Part shown: positions 43,666 to 52,558 of the stretch, in pieces
Layout: each line of letters starts with the position of its first letter
How positions within the stretch are numbered: position 1 is the stretch's first letter
DNA from: Kribbella pittospori
GTDB taxonomy: Bacteria; Actinomycetota; Actinomycetes; Propionibacteriales; Kribbellaceae
NCBI RefSeq assembly: GCF_004331465.1
Contig: NZ_SJKB01000004.1
Location: forward strand, 310,001-374,000
DNA length: 64,000 bases
Direction of reading: 5' to 3'
Position numbers and translations under genes: made by a program
The notes under the pieces: generated by a model
Database searches by the model: none
The model's input: only the letters and a program-made list of their open reading frames with translations
Told to the model about the DNA's origin: nothing

Positions 43666-44622
43666 TCAGAGCGCCGCGATCAACTCGTCCGCGGCGGTGT
43701 AAGGGTCCGTGTTCCCCTCAGCGACCTTGGCGGCCAGGACATCGAGCCGCGCGTCGCCGTGCAGGTGCGCGAACCGGGATCGCAACGAGGTCATCGCGAT
43801 CGCCTCGATCTCGTCCCGGGCCCGGCTCCGGCGCCGTTCGTCCAGGACGCCGTTGGACCGCATCCAGGCCAGCCGTTCCTCGATCGCCGCCACCACCTCG
43901 TCGACGCCTTCGTTGCGCGAGGCAACGGTCTTCAGGATCGGCGGCGACCAGGCGCCTTCCGGTCGTTCGGCCAGTGCGAGCATGTGCCGCAGGTCGCGGG
44001 TGACGTTCTGCACGCCGTCCCGATCGGCCTTGTTCACCACGTAAATGTCGCCGACCTCGAGGATGCCGGCCTTCGCCGCCTGGATGCCGTCACCCATCCC
44101 CGGCGCCAGCAGGATGAGGGTGGTGTCCGCCATCCCGGCGATCTCCACCTCGGACTGCCCGACACCGACGGTCTCCACCAAGACAACGTCGTACCCAGCC
44201 GCGTCGAGCACCCGCAGCGCCTGCGGGGTCGACCAGGCCAGACCGCCGAGATGCCCACGGGAAGCCATCGACCGGATGAACACCCCGGTATCGGTCGCGT
44301 GGTCCTGCATCCGCACCCGGTCCCCGAGCAGCGCACCACCGGAGAACGGCGACGACGGGTCGACCGCGAGCACACCGACCCGCTTCCCGGTCGCCCGGTA
44401 CGCCGTGACGAGCGCCGACGTCGACGTGGACTTCCCGACGCCGGGCGAGCCCGTGATGCCGACGATGTGCGCATGACCGGCGTACGGCGACAGGGCCGCC
44501 ATCACCTCACGCAGCAAGGGCGATTCGTCCTCGACCAGTGAGATCAGCCGGGCGACGGCCCGGGAGTCACCCTCCCGGGCCCGCTCGACCAGCTCCGAGA
44601 CCGGTGCGGTCCGGCGCGGCAT
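43666..44622 (-). CDS. meaB: MeaB, GTPase chaperone of B12-dependent acyl-CoA mutases
   Basis: ATG 44622 shares a base with the thiolase stop (TGATG). The 318-residue G3E-type GTPase has Walker A GSPGVGKSTSTSALV (about residues 56-70), the switch regions LAVDPSSPFSGGALLGDRVR and VETVGVGQSEVEIAGMADT, and the base-specifying VVNKADRDG. It protects and reloads cobalamin mutases such as methylmalonyl-CoA or isobutyryl-CoA mutase. icmA is 14 kb away in the window, and the epimerase and thiolase genes are adjacent. Confidence 0.95.
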   Translation of the reverse strand: MPRRTAPVSELVERAREGDSRAVARLISLVEDESPLLREVMAALSPYAGHAHIVGITGSPGVGKSTSTSALVTAYRATGKRVGVLAVDPSSPFSGGALLGDRVRMQDHATDTGVFIRSMASRGHLGGLAWSTPQALRVLDAAGYDVVLVETVGVGQSEVEIAGMADTTLILLAPGMGDGIQAAKAGILEVGDIYVVNKADRDGVQNVTRDLRHMLALAERPEGAWSPPILKTVASRNEGVDEVVAAIEERLAWMRSNGVLDERRRSRARDEIEAIAMTSLRSRFAHLHGDARLDVLAAKVAEGNTDPYTAADELIAAL

Positions 44623-45836
44623 CAGCTCTTCGGGACCCGGACGATGAGCGCGTCGCCCTGGCCACCGCCACCGCACAGCGCGGCCGCGCCGACACCACCG
44701 CCGCGGCGGCCCAGCTCGAGCGCGAGGTGCAGGACCAGCCGGGCACCGGACATCCCGATCGGGTGTCCGACGGCGATCGCACCGCCGTTCACGTTGACCT
44801 TGTCGGCGTCGACCTTCAGCTCCCGCGTGGACGCGATCCCGACCGACGCGAACGCCTCGTTGATCTCGATCAGGTCGAGCGCGGTGGGCTCGATGCCTTC
44901 CTTCTGGCAGGCCTTCGCGATCGCGTGCGCGGGCTGGCTCTGCAGCGTCGAGTCCGGCCCCGCCACCGAACTGTGGGCGCCGATCTCGGCGATCCAGCTC
45001 AGCCCGAGCTCCTCGGCCTTCGCCTTGCTCATCACGACCACGGCGCAGCCGCCGTCGGAGATCGGCGACGACGACCCGGCCGTGATCGTGCCGTCCTTGC
45101 CGAAGGCCGGACGCAGCCGGGCCAGCGCCTCGACAGAGGTGTCACTGCGGACACCCTCGTCGCTGTCGACCACGATCGGGTCGCCCTTGCGCTGCGGCAC
45201 CTCGACCGGGATCACCTCGTCGGCGAACAGACCGTTCTTCCAGCCCTCGGCCGCGCGCTGGTGCGAGCGCACGGCGAACTCGTCCTGCTCCTCGCGGCTG
45301 AGCTTGAGACCCTCGTTGTTGGCCTGGTCGGTGAGCGCACCCATCGGCTGGTCGGTGAACGCGTCCCACAACCCGTCGTACGCCATCGAGTCGACCATGG
45401 TGACGTCGCCGTACTTGAAGCCCTCGCGGGACTTGGGCAGCAGGTGCGGCGCGTTCGTCATCGACTCCATCCCGCCGGCCACGACGATGTCGTACTCACC
45501 GGCGCGGATCAGCTGGCCGGCGAGCGCGATCGCGTTCAGGCCGGACAGGCAGACCTTGTTGATGGTGATGGCCGGGACGGTCATCGGGATGCCGGCCTTG
45601 GCGGCGGCCTGCCGGGCGGCGATCTGACCGGCGCCGGCCTGCAGCACCTGGCCCATGATCACGTACTCGACCTGGTCCGGCGCGACGCCGGCCTTCTCCA
45701 GTGCGCCCTTGATCGCGAAGCCGCCGAGCTCGGCGCCGGTGAAGCCCTTGAGGCCACCCAGCAGCCGCCCGATCGGGGTCCGCGCGCCGGCGACTATGAC
45801 AGTGGTGTTCGCTGAACTACGGGTGGCGTCAGACAT
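44622..45836 (-). CDS. Acetyl-CoA C-acetyltransferase (thiolase)
   Basis: The 404-residue thiolase has the nucleophile Cys96 in INKVCLSGL, the NEAFA loop, [10 protein letters not shown] with the catalytic His, and the second Cys in [11 protein letters not shown]. This biosynthetic-type enzyme makes acetoacetyl-CoA from two acetyl-CoA, the entry to the ethylmalonyl-CoA route that runs through Ccr (47.6 kb). It overlaps meaB and is divergent from the methylmalonyl-CoA epimerase gene. Confidence 0.94.
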   Translation of the reverse strand: MSDATRSSANTTVIVAGARTPIGRLLGGLKGFTGAELGGFAIKGALEKAGVAPDQVEYVIMGQVLQAGAGQIAARQAAAKAGIPMTVPAITINKVCLSGLNAIALAGQLIRAGEYDIVVAGGMESMTNAPHLLPKSREGFKYGDVTMVDSMAYDGLWDAFTDQPMGALTDQANNEGLKLSREEQDEFAVRSHQRAAEGWKNGLFADEVIPVEVPQRKGDPIVVDSDEGVRSDTSVEALARLRPAFGKDGTITAGSSSPISDGGCAVVVMSKAKAEELGLSWIAEIGAHSSVAGPDSTLQSQPAHAIAKACQKEGIEPTALDLIEINEAFASVGIASTRELKVDADKVNVNGGAIAVGHPIGMSGARLVLHLALELGRRGGGVGAAALCGGGGQGDALIVRVPKS

Positions 45837-45951
45837 GTTGTCACGATACCTGCGACCGCACTGGTACGCCGCTGTCGATCAAGTCACACACGTCGTGTCA
45901 GCTCTGCCACTTTCCATGGATTCCGGCCGCCGGCTGCGCCACTCTGGCGCT

Positions 45952-46383
45952 ATGAAGAGCACCGTCACCGGGACCTTGTTCGACGCGATCGACCACGTGG
46001 GCGTTGCCGTGGCCGACTTCGACGAGGCGGTCCGGTTCTACGCCGAGGTGTTCGGCATGACGGTCGCGCACGAGGAGATCAACGAGGAGCAGGGCGTGCG
46101 CGAGGCCATGCTGTCGGTCGGCGACTCGGGTTCGTCGATCCAGCTGCTCGCCCCGCTGTCGGACTCCTCGCCGATCGCCAAGTTCCTGGTCCAGCGCGGG
46201 CCGGGCATCCAGCAACTCGCCTACCGGGTCAGCGACCTCGACGCGGTCTCGGCGACCCTGCGCGAGCGCGGCGCCGAGCTCCTGTACGACGAACCGCGCC
46301 GCGGCACCGCCGGTTCGCGGGTGAACTTCATCCATCCGCGCTCGGCCGGCGGCGTCCTTGTCGAGCTCGTCGAACCGGCCTGA
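45952..46383 (+). CDS. Methylmalonyl-CoA epimerase (VOC fold)
   Basis: ATG 45952 gives 143 residues, the normal family size; upstream frames are antisense to the thiolase gene. The VOC metal site is mostly present: His15 in DHVGVAV, Gln64 in SIQLLAP and Glu138 in LVELVEP. The usual HH pair (GxHHxAF) reads GIQQLAYRV, with Gln87 and Gln88. The NEEQGVREAML and LYDEPRRGTAGSRVNFIHP segments are typical. It interconverts the two methylmalonyl-CoA epimers before the mutase step. Confidence 0.9.
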   Translation: MKSTVTGTLFDAIDHVGVAVADFDEAVRFYAEVFGMTVAHEEINEEQGVREAMLSVGDSGSSIQLLAPLSDSSPIAKFLVQRGPGIQQLAYRVSDLDAVSATLRERGAELLYDEPRRGTAGSRVNFIHPRSAGGVLVELVEPA

Positions 46384-46482
46384 ACCCGGCCCTCACGACC
46401 GGTCTGTTACGGCTCTCGAACACCGGGTGACGGCGCGCCCCGACGCGCTGCCCGGTAGCGGTCGCCGGACTAGGCTGTTCGG

Positions 46483-47385
46483 GTGCTGAAGGACAGCGCC
46501 ACCGACTCTCCGGGCGGTGCGCACGCAGGGTTCCGGCACGACGCCTTCGTCTATACCTGTAGCGAGGAGTTCGTGCTTTCCGCGGCGCCGTACGTCCGTG
46601 ACGGCCTGGCTGCCGGTGAGAAGGTCGTGGTCGCACTCCCCCCGGAGCGGAATGCCGAGCTGCGCCAGGCGCTCGGTGAGGCGGCCGAGCAGGTGCGTTT
46701 TATCGATATGACCGTCGCCGGCCACAATCCGGCCCGGATCATTCCGTTCTGGCGTGGGGTCCTCGACGAGCACCCGGGCCGAGTGGTTCGCGGGCTCGGC
46801 GAACCGGCGTACGCCGGCCGGACGGCAGCGGAGTACGAGGAAGCCTTGCTGCACGAGGCTCTGCTGTCGGTGGCCTTCGCCGACGCTGTGGGTTTCCGGC
46901 TCCGCTGTCCGTACGATGCGGTCGTCGGGATCGATCCGACGGTGACGCATTCGGTGCCGGAAGGCCTTGCAGAGAAGACATTCCGGACCGCGCTGCCCGC
47001 CGTACCGGATCGGGCCGAGCGCTGGGAGTTCGTGCGCGGCGAGCTCGCGCAGATCCGGCAATGGGTCAACGCGCGGGCGTCGTCGCACGGGGTGTCGCCG
47101 GATCGGATGGACGACCTGGAGCTGGCGCTGCACGAGATCTGCACGAACAGCATCCGGTTCGGCGGTGGCTTCGGGACGTTGTCGGTGTGGATCGAGGACG
47201 GCTCACTGGTCTGCGACGTCGCGGACCAGGGACGGATCGACGATCTGCTGGTCGGACGCGTGCTGCCGCCACTCGACGGACTCGGCGGACGGGGCGTCTG
47301 GCTGGCGAACCAGCTGTGCGATCTGGTGCAGCTGCGGTCGGGCGACGACTTCACCCAGGTACGGCTCTCCACCCGCCTGCGCTGA
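46483..47385 (+). CDS. MEDS sensor domain fused to an anti-sigma-type ATPase
   Basis: From GTG 46483 the protein has 300 residues. About 18-185 form a MEDS domain (FRHDAFVYTCSEEFVLSAAP, then FWRGVLDEHPGRVVRGLGEP). About 200-300 form an RsbW-like HATPase (DLELALHEICTNSIRFGGG, then GGRGVWLANQLCDLVQLRSG). It lacks a phospho-accepting His. Proteins of this build are thought to control sigma factors by binding or phosphorylating partners; no anti-sigma antagonist or sigma factor gene is next to it. Confidence 0.85.
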   Translation: MLKDSATDSPGGAHAGFRHDAFVYTCSEEFVLSAAPYVRDGLAAGEKVVVALPPERNAELRQALGEAAEQVRFIDMTVAGHNPARIIPFWRGVLDEHPGRVVRGLGEPAYAGRTAAEYEEALLHEALLSVAFADAVGFRLRCPYDAVVGIDPTVTHSVPEGLAEKTFRTALPAVPDRAERWEFVRGELAQIRQWVNARASSHGVSPDRMDDLELALHEICTNSIRFGGGFGTLSVWIEDGSLVCDVADQGRIDDLLVGRVLPPLDGLGGRGVWLANQLCDLVQLRSGDDFTQVRLSTRLR

Positions 47386-47497
47386 ATAAGACCACTGACA
47401 ACGGTGGACTACACAAGTGACGGTCGTCTCACCGGCCCCCGCTTGTGTTACAAGGCACAGCCAGACGTGCATACTCAGCGGTAAGTTCCGCTCACCG

Positions 47498-47602
47498 AGA
47501 GGGTGTCTGGGAGTCCTGCGTCGTCGCGAGCAGGTGCTCGGCGGAGTGCCGAGGTGCCCGCCGAGTGCCGCGCAGCAGGCGCAGGACTCCCAGACACCCT
47601 CT
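47498..47602. repeat. 105-bp element with 23-bp perfect terminal inverted repeats
   Basis: The left arm (47498-47520, starting AGAGGGTGTCTGGGAGTCC) and the right arm (47580-47602) are exact reverse complements over 23 bp. The 59-bp core contains a nested CTCGGCGG/CCGCCGAG stem. The whole could fold into one long hairpin in the ccr leader and ends 27 nt before the ccr start. There is no transposase, and I see no clear target duplication. Upstream, CTTGT-gtt-ACAAG (47442-47454) is a further dyad. Confidence 0.85.
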
Positions 47603-47628
47603 AAGACCGCCGTTGCAGGAGGTACGAC

Positions 47629-48960
47629 GTGAAGCAGATCCTTGACGCGATTCTCGCCGGTGACACCGCAGCCGTGGCCGAAATCGACGTACCCGATCAC
47701 TACCGCGGAATCACAGTCCACGCCGACGAGGCGGACATGTTCGAGGGTCTGGACAGCAAGGAGAAGGATCCGCGCAAGAGCCTGCACCTGGACGACGTAC
47801 CGACGCCCGAGCTCGGGCCGGGTGAGGCGCTGGTCGCCGTGATGGCGAGCGCGATCAACTACAACACCGTGTGGACGTCGATCTTCGAGCCGGTCTCGAC
47901 GTTCGCGTTCCTGAAGCGGTACGGGAAGCTGTCGCCGCTGACGGCCCGCCACGATCTGCCGTACCACGTGGTCGGTTCCGACCTGGCCGGCGTCGTACTG
48001 CGGGCCGGGCCCGGGGTGAACGCGTGGAAGCCCGGCGACGAGGTGGTCGCGCACTGCCTGTCCGTCGAGCTCGAGTCGCCCGACGGGCACAACGACACGA
48101 TGCTCGACTCCGAGCAGCGGATCTGGGGCTTCGAGACGAACTTCGGCGGCCTGGCCGAGCTCGCGCTGGTGAAGTCGAACCAGCTGATGCCGAAGCCGGA
48201 GCACCTCACCTGGGAGGAGGCCGCGTCCCCGGGTCTGGTGAACAGCACGGCGTACCGGCAGCTAGTCTCCGCGAACGGCGCCGACATGAAGCAGGGCGAC
48301 GTCGTGCTGATCTGGGGTGCGTCGGGCGGGCTGGGTTCCTACGCGACGCAGTTCGCGCTGAACGGCGGAGCGATCCCGGTGTGCGTGGTGTCGTCGCCGG
48401 AGAAGGCGGAGATCTGCCGGGCGATGGGGGCGTCGCTGATCATCGACCGGTCGGCCGAGGGGTACAAGTTCTGGGCCGACGAGACGACGCAGGACCAGAA
48501 GGAGTGGAAGCGGTTCGGCGCCCGGATCCGTGAGCTCACCGGTGGCGACGACCCCGACATCGTGTTCGAGCACCCGGGGCGGGAGACGTTCGGGGCGTCG
48601 GTGTACGTCGCCCGGCGCGGCGGGACGATCGTGACGTGTGCGTCGACGTCCGGCTTCATGCACGAGTACGACAACCGGTACCTGTGGATGAACCTGAAGC
48701 GGATCATCGGCTCTCACTTCGCCAACTACCGGGAGGCCTGGGAGGCGAACCGGTTGATTGCCAAGGGCATGGTCCATCCGACGGTCAGCAAGGTCTACCC
48801 GCTCGAGGACACCGCCCAGGCGGCGTACGACGTCCACCGCAACCTGCACCAGGGCAAGGTCGGCGTACTCACCCTGGCGCCGAGCGAGGGCCTCGGCGTC
48901 CGCAATCCGTCGCTCCGGGCGCAGCACGAGGCCGCCATCAATCGCTTCCGTAACAGATAA
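47629..48960 (+). CDS. ccr: Crotonyl-CoA carboxylase/reductase
   Basis: GTG 47629 has AGGAGGT upstream. The 443-residue medium-chain dehydrogenase-type enzyme converts crotonyl-CoA, CO2 and NADPH to ethylmalonyl-CoA. The NADPH site reads IWGASGGLGSYATQFA (about residues 228-243). Asn79 (INYNTVW), Phe168-Glu169 (WGFETNFGG) and His363 (IIGSHFANYREAW) match, two positions shifted, the CO2-binding residues reported for the Kitasatospora enzyme (N81, F170, E171, H365). The ethylmalonyl-CoA mutase gene that often follows ccr is not adjacent. Ethylmalonyl-CoA may serve the full pathway or polyketide extender supply. Confidence 0.95.
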   Translation: MKQILDAILAGDTAAVAEIDVPDHYRGITVHADEADMFEGLDSKEKDPRKSLHLDDVPTPELGPGEALVAVMASAINYNTVWTSIFEPVSTFAFLKRYGKLSPLTARHDLPYHVVGSDLAGVVLRAGPGVNAWKPGDEVVAHCLSVELESPDGHNDTMLDSEQRIWGFETNFGGLAELALVKSNQLMPKPEHLTWEEAASPGLVNSTAYRQLVSANGADMKQGDVVLIWGASGGLGSYATQFALNGGAIPVCVVSSPEKAEICRAMGASLIIDRSAEGYKFWADETTQDQKEWKRFGARIRELTGGDDPDIVFEHPGRETFGASVYVARRGGTIVTCASTSGFMHEYDNRYLWMNLKRIIGSHFANYREAWEANRLIAKGMVHPTVSKVYPLEDTAQAAYDVHRNLHQGKVGVLTLAPSEGLGVRNPSLRAQHEAAINRFRNR

Positions 48961-49025
48961 CGGTTGGGTCGGGTCGTCCCAGGGGCCCGATTGGCTGGTT
49001 ACGCCCGAGTTCTGACAGGCTTAAG

Positions 49026-51080
49026 GTGGGGGATTCAGTGAGCCGCCAGAAGGGAATCTCGGGAATGCCTGACGAGTCGAGCCTGCCATTTTTCGACCGT
49101 ACGGCGACAGCGGCCGGGGGCTTCCCGGTCAGTCGACGTGGGTACGACAAGCAGGCCGTGGACGACTATGTCCGCGCGCTGGAGATGCAACTCGTCGAGG
49201 CCCGTAACAGAGCCGATGAGCTCCAGGGCAGTGTCGCGCCGATGCAGCGGCAACTGGAGGAGACCCGGCGTCAGCTCGACGCCAGCGCCAACCCGTCGTA
49301 CGCCGGACTCGGCGACCGGGCCGCGCAGATCCTCCGGCTCGCCCAGGACCAGGCGTCCGAGGCGCTCGAGGAGGCCCGCCGCGAGGCCGATGAGCTGCGC
49401 AGCACGGCCGCCAAGGAGGCCGCAGCGGTGCGGGCGACCGGTGACCGCGAGGCCGAGGACATCCGCTCGGTCGCGCTGAACGAGGCCGACAGCCTGCGCC
49501 GGACCGCCGAGGGCGACGCCGCCGAGCTGCGCCGTACCGCGGAGACCGAGGGATCTGAGGTTCTGCAGGCCGCGCGGCGCAAGGCCGAGCAGCTGCAACT
49601 GACCGCCGAGTCGCAGGCCAGCACGCTGAAGAACGGTGCCCTGCACGAGGCGGAGAAGATCCGTACGGCGATCCAGCGCGAGTCCGCCGCCCTGCGGGCC
49701 CGGCTCGCCGACGAGCGTGAGCAGCAGGCCAAGGAGCTCGCCGACAAGCACCAGCAGATCGCGGCCGACACCGAGAACCTCACCACCCAGATGCGCGAGG
49801 CCGCCGAGGCTTCCGAGCGCCGGGTGGCGGAGGCCACCGAGCAGGCTCGCAAGATCCGCGCCGAGGCCGAGGAGTCGGCCGAGCGGACGATCACCCGGGC
49901 GCGGCGCGAGGCCGAGCAGTTGCTGACCACCGCGCGGACCCGCTCCGAGTCCGAGCTCGCGAACGCCGCGGACGAGGCGGAGCGGTCGCGCACGATCGTC
50001 GCCCGGGAGACCGAGCGGCTCGCGAAGCGCCGCGACGGCATCCTGACCCAGATCGCGGGTCTGAACGAGATCGCCAGCAACATCGCCCGCCAGGCCGCCG
50101 AACTCGACTCCGAGACCGCGGCCCCGGCGTACGTCAGCCCCTTCAACCGCCAGCAGGCGGCGGACTCATTGGGCGGGCCGTCGAGCAACCCGTTGGCCGG
50201 GCCGCAGAATGCGCCGGCGCCCAGCCCGTTCGCGGCACCGCCGGAGGCAGCCGCACCGAGCCCGTTCGACGCACCGTCTTCTGCCGGCGCGATCGGTTCT
50301 GACTCTGCTGACGCACTGGGTGACTCTTCGGCCGATTCTGGAGCTGCTGCGGACGGCGGCGCGTCCGCCGGATCCGCCGCTTCGGCTGCCCGGCCGTTCG
50401 CACCGAAGGATGAGAGCCCCTTCGCGCCCAAGGACGAGAGCCCGTTCGCCCCGAAGGGCGAGAGCCCGTTTGCGCCCAAGGACGACAACCCGTTCGCCGC
50501 GGCCACGCCGGTGCCGGCTGAGGCGTCGTACGCCGAGGGTGAAGAGGGGCCGTTCACCGGGGCGAGCCCGTTCGTCGGGCTGGGTGCGGGCGACGCACGG
50601 GTCGACGAGACGCGCATCGACACCGCATTGCGGGTCGACCCGAAGGACACCGACGACCTGGTGAGCAAGACCGCCGGCGGCCCGGCCGACGAGTCCGACT
50701 CCGCCACGTCCACGTCGACCACTCCTGACGCATCCAGCTCTGCTGCGTCGAACTCGTCGTCCACCTCGGCCGCGTCGAGCTCTGGCGCGTCGACCTCTCG
50801 CGCGTCCTCGCGGTCTGCGTCGTCGAAGGCGTCTACGTCGGTCGATGACTCGAAGGCTGCCGGCTCGAAGGCTGTCGATTCGAAGGGCGCCGACTCGGCA
50901 GACGATTCGAAGGCGGACGACGACGAGCCGGCGGACTCCACCAAGATCGACGAGTTCCGGCTGGATGACCTCGTGTCGGAGGAGACTCAGGCGCGGGCCC
51001 GGCCGAACGGCTCGGTCGACGAGAAGAAGACCGACGAGGCCAAGGCGGGCTCGCGATCCCCGAAGGACAAGACGACGTGA
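49026..51080 (+). CDS. Scy/FilP- or DivIVA-like coiled-coil protein (polar growth scaffold)
   Basis: The start is uncertain (49026, GTG 49038 after GGTGGGGG, or ATG 49065). The protein of about 680 residues has a DivIVA-like N-terminal motif SRRGYDKQAVDDYVRALEMQ (about residues 37-56). An unbroken Ala/Glu/Arg-rich coiled coil follows (about 57-355), then a disordered Pro/Ala/Ser-rich tail with repeated SPFAPKDE units (about 458-490) and a Ser/Thr-rich, acidic end. It lies near meaB, thiolase and epimerase genes, as Streptomyces scy/filP do in my memory. A scaffold role in tip growth or division is inferred. Confidence 0.75.
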   Translation: MGDSVSRQKGISGMPDESSLPFFDRTATAAGGFPVSRRGYDKQAVDDYVRALEMQLVEARNRADELQGSVAPMQRQLEETRRQLDASANPSYAGLGDRAAQILRLAQDQASEALEEARREADELRSTAAKEAAAVRATGDREAEDIRSVALNEADSLRRTAEGDAAELRRTAETEGSEVLQAARRKAEQLQLTAESQASTLKNGALHEAEKIRTAIQRESAALRARLADEREQQAKELADKHQQIAADTENLTTQMREAAEASERRVAEATEQARKIRAEAEESAERTITRARREAEQLLTTARTRSESELANAADEAERSRTIVARETERLAKRRDGILTQIAGLNEIASNIARQAAELDSETAAPAYVSPFNRQQAADSLGGPSSNPLAGPQNAPAPSPFAAPPEAAAPSPFDAPSSAGAIGSDSADALGDSSADSGAAADGGASAGSAASAARPFAPKDESPFAPKDESPFAPKGESPFAPKDDNPFAAATPVPAEASYAEGEEGPFTGASPFVGLGAGDARVDETRIDTALRVDPKDTDDLVSKTAGGPADESDSATSTSTTPDASSSAASNSSSTSAASSSGASTSRASSRSASSKASTSVDDSKAAGSKAVDSKGADSADDSKADDDEPADSTKIDEFRLDDLVSEETQARARPNGSVDEKKTDEAKAGSRSPKDKTT

Positions 51081-52558
51081 CGCCAGCCGGCGACGACACC
51101 TCCACTACGACCCCCGACCGGGACCTCGCCGAGGCAACCCGCGAAGCGCAGGAGGCCGCCGCCGACGCAGAACAGGCCGCGGACAAGGCGGACCACTCCG
51201 CCGACGCAGCAGCACGGTCCGCCCAGCAGGCGGACGGATCAGCCGACGAAGCCGGCGAGTCCGCGGACAAAGCCGACGAATCGGCCGACGAGGCCGACGA
51301 GTCCGCCGACACAGCGGATGAGTCGGCGGACAAGGCCGACGAGTCCGCCGACAAAGCCGATGAGTCTGCGGACAAAACGGTCGAGTTGGCCGGCAAGGCC
51401 GCTGACAAGGCGGCCGAGTCGGCGGAGGATGCCGAGGCTCTCCCGAAGACGGCGGACGACGATCTCGCCAGCGAACTGCTGATCGAGGAGCGGCACCCGG
51501 ACGTCGGCATGGGCCTGCCCGGCCCGCCGTTGCGGCGCTCGAGCCCGTTCATGTTCGGCTTCTTCGCGGCCCTCGGCGTACTGGTCGCCTGGGGCTTGTG
51601 GAACGCGGCCGGCCAGGCCAAGTCGGTCCTGATCCTGCTGCTGGTCTCCATGTTCATCGCGGTCGGCCTGAACCCGCTGGTCGAGTGGTTCATGCGCCGC
51701 GGCCTGAAGCGCGGCCTGTCCGTCGGCGTCGTGTTCCTGCTGATGATCCTCGCGGTCGCCGGCGTCGGGTTCGCGATCGTGCCGGTGGTCACCGACCAGA
51801 TCAACAGCCTGATCCGGAACGCACCGCAGTGGCTCGACCTGCTGCAGAAGTCGCAGACGCTGGACGAGCTCGACAAGCGCTACCACTACGTCCAGAAGGC
51901 CAAGGACTACATCCAGGACCCGGCGCTGGCGCAGCGCGCGTTCGGCGGCATCCTCGGTGTCGGCAAGGTGGTCGCGAACGCGTTGTTCAACACGTTCACG
52001 ATCCTGATCCTGACGCTGTACTTCCTCGCCTCGCTGCCGTCGGTCAAGCGCGCGGCGTACAGCCTGGTCCCGCGGACCCGGCGTACCCGCGTCTCGATTC
52101 TCGGCGACGAGGTGCTGGCCCGGGTCGGCGGCTACGTCAGTGGCCAGTTCATGGTCGCCCTGTGCGCGGGCTTCTGCATGTTCGTGTTCCTGGAGATCGT
52201 CGGTCTGCGCGAGTACGCCGTGGCGCTGGCGATCGTGGTCATGTTCACCGCGTTCATCCCGATGGTCGGCGGCCTGATCGGTGTCGTCCTCGTCTCGCTG
52301 ATCGGCTTCACTGTCGGCCTATGGACCGGCGTCGCCTGTCTCGCGTACGGCATCATCTACCAGCAGATCGAGAACTACGTCGTCGCCCCGCGGATCATGC
52401 GCCGGGCCGTCGACATCCCCGGCGCCGTCACGGTGATCGCCGCCCTCCTCGGCGGCGCCCTCCTCGGGGTCGTCGGCGCCCTCCTGGCCATCCCCTGCGC
52501 CGCCGCCCTCCTCCTCATCATCCGAGAGGTCTGGGTCCGCAAAGCCGACGACTCCTAA
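51077..52558 (+). CDS. AI-2E-family membrane protein with an acidic heptad-repeat N terminus
   Basis: The GTG start overlaps the scaffold gene stop by 4 nt (GTGA). The 493-residue protein has an unusual N-terminal 120 residues of Ala/Asp/Glu/Ser, including a seven-residue ADESADK repeat at about 52-100. The AI-2E transporter domain follows, with helices from about residue 155 to 485 and the typical AFIPMVGGLIGVVLVSLIGF and YQQIENYVVAPRIMRRAVDI. AI-2E proteins include ion antiporters and the AI-2 exporter TqsA. The coupling to a coiled-coil scaffold gene suggests that the tail tethers the transporter to it. Confidence 0.85.
   Translation: MTPAGDDTSTTTPDRDLAEATREAQEAAADAEQAADKADHSADAAARSAQQADGSADEAGESADKADESADEADESADTADESADKADESADKADESADKTVELAGKAADKAAESAEDAEALPKTADDDLASELLIEERHPDVGMGLPGPPLRRSSPFMFGFFAALGVLVAWGLWNAAGQAKSVLILLLVSMFIAVGLNPLVEWFMRRGLKRGLSVGVVFLLMILAVAGVGFAIVPVVTDQINSLIRNAPQWLDLLQKSQTLDELDKRYHYVQKAKDYIQDPALAQRAFGGILGVGKVVANALFNTFTILILTLYFLASLPSVKRAAYSLVPRTRRTRVSILGDEVLARVGGYVSGQFMVALCAGFCMFVFLEIVGLREYAVALAIVVMFTAFIPMVGGLIGVVLVSLIGFTVGLWTGVACLAYGIIYQQIENYVVAPRIMRRAVDIPGAVTVIAALLGGALLGVVGALLAIPCAAALLLIIREVWVRKADDS
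51230..51376 (+). repeat. 21-bp tandem repeat encoding ADESADK heptads
   Basis: About seven in-frame copies of a 21-bp unit (type GCCGACGAGTCCGCCGACAA) encode the heptads ADGSADE, AGESADK, ADESADE, ADESADT, ADESADK, ADESADK, ADESADK. Synonymous differences between copies show that the repeat is not brand new. Confidence 0.8.

Noticed and set aside
45655..45951. Upstream extension of the epimerase frame
   Set aside because: It is antisense to the thiolase gene; family length and the conserved DHVG start support ATG 45952.
47417..47632. Plus-strand frame of 71 codons before ccr
   Set aside because: It runs through the 105-bp hairpin element and has no ribosome site or conserved features.
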